Assembly: GCA_034429475.1 (NCBI GenBank)
Contig: DAOUGD010000138.1
Coordinates: 1-9,130 of the forward strand
From: JAKQHY01 sp034429475
Lineage (GTDB): Bacteria > Chloroflexota > Anaerolineae > B4-G1 > SLSP01
Length of the DNA stretch: 9,130 nt
Reading direction: 5' to 3'
Under the pieces are notes generated by a model. The model saw nothing but the letters and a program-made list of their open reading frames with translations, ran no database searches and was not told where the DNA came from. Positions within the stretch are counted from its first letter, which is position 1, and each line of letters starts with the position of its first letter. The position numbers were made by a program, and so were the translations under genes. Positions 6,680 to 9,130 of this stretch are shown one piece after another.

Positions 6680-6683
6680 TTTT

Positions 6684-6690
6684 ACCTCTT
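6684..6690 (-). promoter_or_regulatory. Shine-Dalgarno of the small membrane protein gene
   Basis: AAGAGGT on the minus strand, 4 bases before the ATG at 6679. It sits immediately downstream (in transcription sense) of the heptamer array 6691-6788, so the array ends precisely where the translation signal begins. Confidence 0.7.
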
Positions 6691-6788
6691 GGGAAATGGG
6701 AAATGAGTAATGGGTAATGTGTGACGACGGATTGCACTCATTACTTCTTACTCATTACTCATTACTGATTTTTCAATTGTCAATTGAA
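6691..6788. repeat. Mosaic heptamer array L with inverted halves, at the GT39 / membrane protein junction
   Basis: Fourteen 7-bp units in register: GGGAAAT twice, GAGTAAT, GGGTAAT, GTGTGAC, GACGGAT, TGCACTC, ATTACTT, CTTACTC, ATTACTC, ATTACTG, ATTTTTC, AATTGTC, AATTGAA. Units on the left are near reverse complements of those on the right: 6702-6719 can pair with 6739-6756 at 15 of 18 positions. The array carries the stop codon TAA (6748-6750) and the last dozen residues of the GT39 gene. Confidence 0.85.
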
Positions 6789-9130
6789 CGGCGTCCGCCC
6801 CTTCAAGTGTACGCCAGCGTTCCATCGTGTCCAGCCAGTAGCCGCCGATTTCGACGGTGGCTGCGCCGCCGGTGGGGAGGTCGAGGTCGTGGCGCTGCAC
6901 GATGAGATCGCCGGGACGCCATTGTTCGATGGGGAAGCTGAGGCCGTCGCCCACGATGGTTGTCCCGTCGGGCGCGAGGCGGTGCGCCATCAGCGAGAGG
7001 GGACGGGACGGAATCTCGCGGACGCGCCAGTACGTCCAGAGCTGGTTGCCGCGTTGGGTGTAGCCGACGAAGTCCAGCGGGCCGTCGAAGGCCGTTTCGG
7101 CGGCGTCTTGGGGCGCGGGCGGCGTCTCAATGCGAGTGACGGCGACGGTGGCGTGTCCGGCGGCGTCGCGCAGCGTGGCCTCGCGGGTTCCGGCGAAGAA
7201 TGTGGTATCGGCGCGGGCGATGGCGACGCCGGGCGTATCAGTGGGGTAGACCTGTGCCTGCGTGCAGTCAAGCCAGAGAATGCGCGGCGGCGTGAAGCCG
7301 AGGTTGGTCGGGAGCACGTCCGCGCCGACGCCGGCATTGCTGCACAGCGCGACCCATTCGGGCGCGGGGCGGGCGGGGACGCGGTAGACGAAGAGCGCGT
7401 GGCCCAGGCGGGCGTCCGGCTCGCGGGCGCGGAACCAGGCGTAGGTGTTGAGGTCGGGCGCATACGGCCCTTGCAGCACCGTCGCGCCGATGGCGTAGAG
7501 GCCGGGCGCGGGGTTCCACGGGGCGAACTCCACGGCGCGCGGATCGGGCGGCAGGAAGTCGGCGTCAATGCCGTAGGTTTGAGGCCGCGCCGGGCTGTAA
7601 TGCGCGTAGAAGACGCGCAATTCGCCGTTGTCCGCCATCCACCGTTTCAAATCCCACAAGTTTTGTCCCCAGTCGAGATTCGAGTCCACCAGATAACGAT
7701 AGCCGTTCTGCGCGCCGCCGACCAATTCGTTGAAGAAAGTCAACGGATAAGGCAGCGTCAGTAGCGTGCCGGGGGCGAGCCAAACGATTAAAGCGTAAAA
7801 CGTAAAACGTGAAACGTAATTCGCAATTCGTAATTCGTCATTCGTAATTCGTAATTCGTCATTTGCTATTTGCCCAATCCCAATGAACAGAAACGGCAGA
7901 ATCGGCAGGAGGTGGCGGTAGCCGATGTTGACGGTGCTGAAGAGGCTGGAGACGATGTAAAGACATGGAAAAAGCCAGAAGGATAAAGAAGCAGGATGCA
8001 GGATGCAGGATGCAAGATGTTTGACGCTTGACGTTTGACGTTTGACGTTTGACGCGAAACGTGAAACGTGAAGCGTAAAACGTAAAGCTGCCCAAAGAGT
8101 GAGGATGAACGTTGGCAATGGGGTTTTGAGGATGAAGGCGAGGGGGAAGTACCAGCGCCAGCCGTGGTCGCTGACCTGGCCCAGGGCGAAGGTGGGATGG
8201 CCTACGTCGTAGTGGCCGTAGAGCGATTGGAAGATGCGGATGTGCGTCCCGGCTGGGAGGGGAAACGGGAAGCCGGGGACTTGGATGATTTGAAAGCCGT
8301 ATCCGGCCCAGACGATGAGGGCGGCGGGAAGAAAGATGCAGGAGGCATGATGCAAGATAGTCAGCGCTGAGTTGTGGGTTGCGGGTTGTGGGTTGTGGGT
8401 TGCAGGTTCTTGCATCTTGCATCTTGCGTCTTGCCTCTTGTACAGGGCGTCTACCAGAATAATCAGGCCGACGACGGGGATGAGCATCAGGGTGGAGACT
8501 TTGGCGAGCTGCGCCAATCCCAACAAAACACCCGTGAAAAACCAGCGCCGTGTCATTGCACCCTGACTTTGGACTTTGGACTTTGGACTTTGGACTAAGT
8601 ACAACGTCGCCACGATGAACAACACTGCCGCTACATCCGTCGTGATCAACGCGCTGTGAGCGATGCAGTTGGGATCGAAGGCGTAGAGGGCCAGGGCGAG
8701 CAGGCCGGCCTTGCGTCCGCCGAGGTCTTTGGCCCAGCGGCAGATGAGCGCGCCGAGCAGGACACCGAGCAGCAACATTGGGACGCGACCGGCGGTGGCG
8801 AGGCGCGCCGGGTGGGGGTATTGCCACACGACGGCGTCGGTGATGGCGGAGAGGCTGGCGATTTCCCAGCCGTCTATCGTGCGCGGGTCGGGCAGATCGG
8901 CTTGCAGGAGCAGCGGCGCGGCGGCGAGCACGTTCGCCAGCGGCGGGTGGATGTGGACGGGCTGCAAGCGGAAGTCGCCGGTGCGCAGTGTGGCGTACCC
9001 AATCGCCAGGTGCGGCCCTTCGTCAAAGGTGATGGAAGCGTGGCGCACCTGCGTCATGCCGAGGGCGAAGAAGGCGAGGAGGAGGAGGAGGGGGAGAGAG
9101 GGAGAGGGGGAGAGGGGGAGAGGGGGTGGT
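6748..9130 (-). CDS. GT39-type membrane glycosyltransferase (5' end off the right edge)
   Basis: The frame is open to the right edge. An internal Met at 9057 would give 769 residues, but upstream codons encode 'LPLLLLLAFFALG', the expected first membrane helix, so the real start is probably outside. Residues below count from that Met. 'SITFDEGPHLAIGYATLRTG' (D12/E13) with 'HPPLANVLAAAPLL' is the catalytic outer-loop signature of GT39/PMT-like enzymes. 'NIGYRHLLPILPFL' (377-390) and a later 'DSNLDWGQNLWDLKRW' are also typical. A soluble C-terminus includes 'IEQWRPGDLIVQRHDLDLP', related to the tail of the GT39 gene at 734. Four repeat arrays are translated at residues 153-165, 205-242, 324-356 and 396-422, mostly in loops between hydrophobic helices, and a fifth forms the last dozen residues and the stop. 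It would use a polyprenyl-phosphate sugar donor; specificity unknown. Confidence 0.9.
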   Translation of the reverse strand, partial: PPPLPLSPSPSLPLLLLLAFFALGMTQVRHASITFDEGPHLAIGYATLRTGDFRLQPVHIHPPLANVLAAAPLLLQADLPDPRTIDGWEIASLSAITDAVVWQYPHPARLATAGRVPMLLLGVLLGALICRWAKDLGGRKAGLLALALYAFDPNCIAHSALITTDVAAVLFIVATLYLVQSPKSKVQSQGAMTRRWFFTGVLLGLAQLAKVSTLMLIPVVGLIILVDALYKRQDARCKMQEPATHNPQPATHNSALTILHHASCIFLPAALIVWAGYGFQIIQVPGFPFPLPAGTHIRIFQSLYGHYDVGHPTFALGQVSDHGWRWYFPLAFILKTPLPTFILTLWAALRFTLHVSRFASNVKRQTSSVKHLASCILHPASLSFWLFPCLYIVSSLFSTVNIGYRHLLPILPFLFIGIGQIANDELRITNDELRIANYVSRFTFYALIVWLAPGTLLTLPYPLTFFNELVGGAQNGYRYLVDSNLDWGQNLWDLKRWMADNGELRVFYAHYSPARPQTYGIDADFLPPDPRAVEFAPWNPAPGLYAIGATVLQGPYAPDLNTYAWFRAREPDARLGHALFVYRVPARPAPEWVALCSNAGVGADVLPTNLGFTPPRILWLDCTQAQVYPTDTPGVAIARADTTFFAGTREATLRDAAGHATVAVTRIETPPAPQDAAETAFDGPLDFVGYTQRGNQLWTYWRVREIPSRPLSLMAHRLAPDGTTIVGDGLSFPIEQWRPGDLIVQRHDLDLPTGGAATVEIGGYWLDTMERWRTLEGADAVQLTIEKSVMSNE
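7794..7870. repeat. Mosaic heptamer array G (CGTAATT family)
   Basis: Eleven units in perfect register: CGTAAAA twice, CGTGAAA, CGTAATT, CGCAATT, CGTAATT, CGTCATT, CGTAATT twice, CGTCATT, TGCTATT. It is translated as residues 396-422 of the GT39 gene ('NDELRITNDELRIANY'), between the helix after 'YRHLLP' and the next one. Confidence 0.92.
7991..8088. repeat. Mosaic heptamer array H (GCAGGAT, GTTTGAC, GTGAAAC families)
   Basis: Fourteen units in perfect register: GCAGGAT three times, GCAAGAT, GTTTGAC and GCTTGAC (five in all), then GCGAAAC, GTGAAAC, GTGAAGC, GTAAAAC, GTAAAGC. It is translated as residues 324-356 of the GT39 gene, a basic stretch ('SNVKRQTSSVKH') with hydrophobic edges between membrane helices. 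Confidence 0.92.
8334..8445. repeat. Mosaic heptamer array I (GGGTTGT and TGCATCT families)
   Basis: Sixteen units in perfect register: AGATGCA, GGAGGCA, TGATGCA, AGATAGT, CAGCGCT, GAGTTGT, GGGTTGC, GGGTTGT twice, GGGTTGC, AGGTTCT, TGCATCT twice, TGCGTCT, TGCCTCT, TGTACAG. The outer families (GCA/TGC types) are nearly complementary, so the array has inverted flanks. It is translated as residues 205-242 of the GT39 gene ('PATHNPQPATHNS'). Confidence 0.92.
8565..8599. repeat. GACTTTG heptamer array J
   Basis: GACTTTG four times followed by GACTAAG, in register. It is translated as residues 153-165 of the GT39 gene ('VQSPKSKVQS'), between two hydrophobic helices. Confidence 0.88.
9076..9130. 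repeat. Purine-rich GGA/GGGGGAGA repeat at the right edge
   Basis: GGA-type triplets pass into GGGAGA and then two full GGGGGAGA octamers, reaching the window edge. On the minus strand it encodes a Leu run that forms part of the first membrane helix of the GT39 protein and, further upstream, a Pro/Ser/Leu stretch. It is similar in composition to the first 20 bases of the window. Confidence 0.75.

Noticed and set aside
6773..6789. TTCAATTGTCAATTGAA palindrome as an operator or terminator
   Set aside because: It lies in the last codons of the GT39 gene and is explained by two adjacent AATTG-type heptamer units; there is no poly-U tract and no promoter context.

Overview
The window is a GC-rich, densely coding, single-strand block: six protein genes, all on the minus strand, read from right to left with gaps of 68, 46, 6, -4 and 4 bases. 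In transcription order they are: a membrane glycosyltransferase of the GT39/ArnT/PMT type whose 5' end runs off the right edge (6748-9130); a small multi-pass membrane protein resembling a sensor input domain (6110-6679); an S9-family serine peptidase with a seven-blade propeller (4078-6063); a carboxylesterase-like alpha/beta hydrolase (3106-4071); a second GT39-type enzyme with a C-terminal beta-rich domain (734-3109); and a third GT39-type enzyme whose 3' end runs off the left edge (1-729). No RNA gene, CRISPR array or transposase was seen, and there is no gene-free stretch above 100 bases.

The protein types (several GT39-like proteins, two of them with a beta-sandwich tail containing a 'GGRFPTSLWQPGD'-like motif, beside an S9 peptidase) and the repeat style suggest the phylum Chloroflexota, perhaps Anaerolineae or Caldilineae. 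This is inference from memory of such proteins; no search was run.

The most unusual content is a set of about a dozen mosaic arrays of short units, strictly 7 bp or 8 bp long, together a little over 1 kb (about 12% of the window). Each array is made of several unit families placed end to end in unbroken register (for example GGTGCTG, GGTTGTG, CGCTGATC, CGTAATT, GTTTGAC, TGCATCT, GACTTTG). They lie between genes and also inside genes, where they are translated as low-complexity linkers ('ELRITNY', 'THNPQPT', 'SKIQNP', 'RISGSAD'). Inside proteins they sit between domains or between membrane segments. At gene ends, the units themselves supply start and stop codons. Two arrays 0.9 kb apart (3877-4082 and 4760-4932) carry the same unit families in the same order. 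They resemble the short tandemly repeated repetitive (STRR) heptamers described in cyanobacteria, but the variety of unit families and their use as gene junctions and linkers deserve attention.

A second dispersed element, a GC-rich hairpin preceded by GTAGGGGCG, occurs in two of the glycosyltransferase genes. It has a conserved three-base loop and one compensatory base-pair change.

Functionally, the three GT39-type proteins would transfer sugars from a polyprenyl-phosphate carrier at the outer face of the membrane. The peptidase and esterase are probably soluble. Tight packing suggests cotranscription, but no shared pathway can be demonstrated from sequence.
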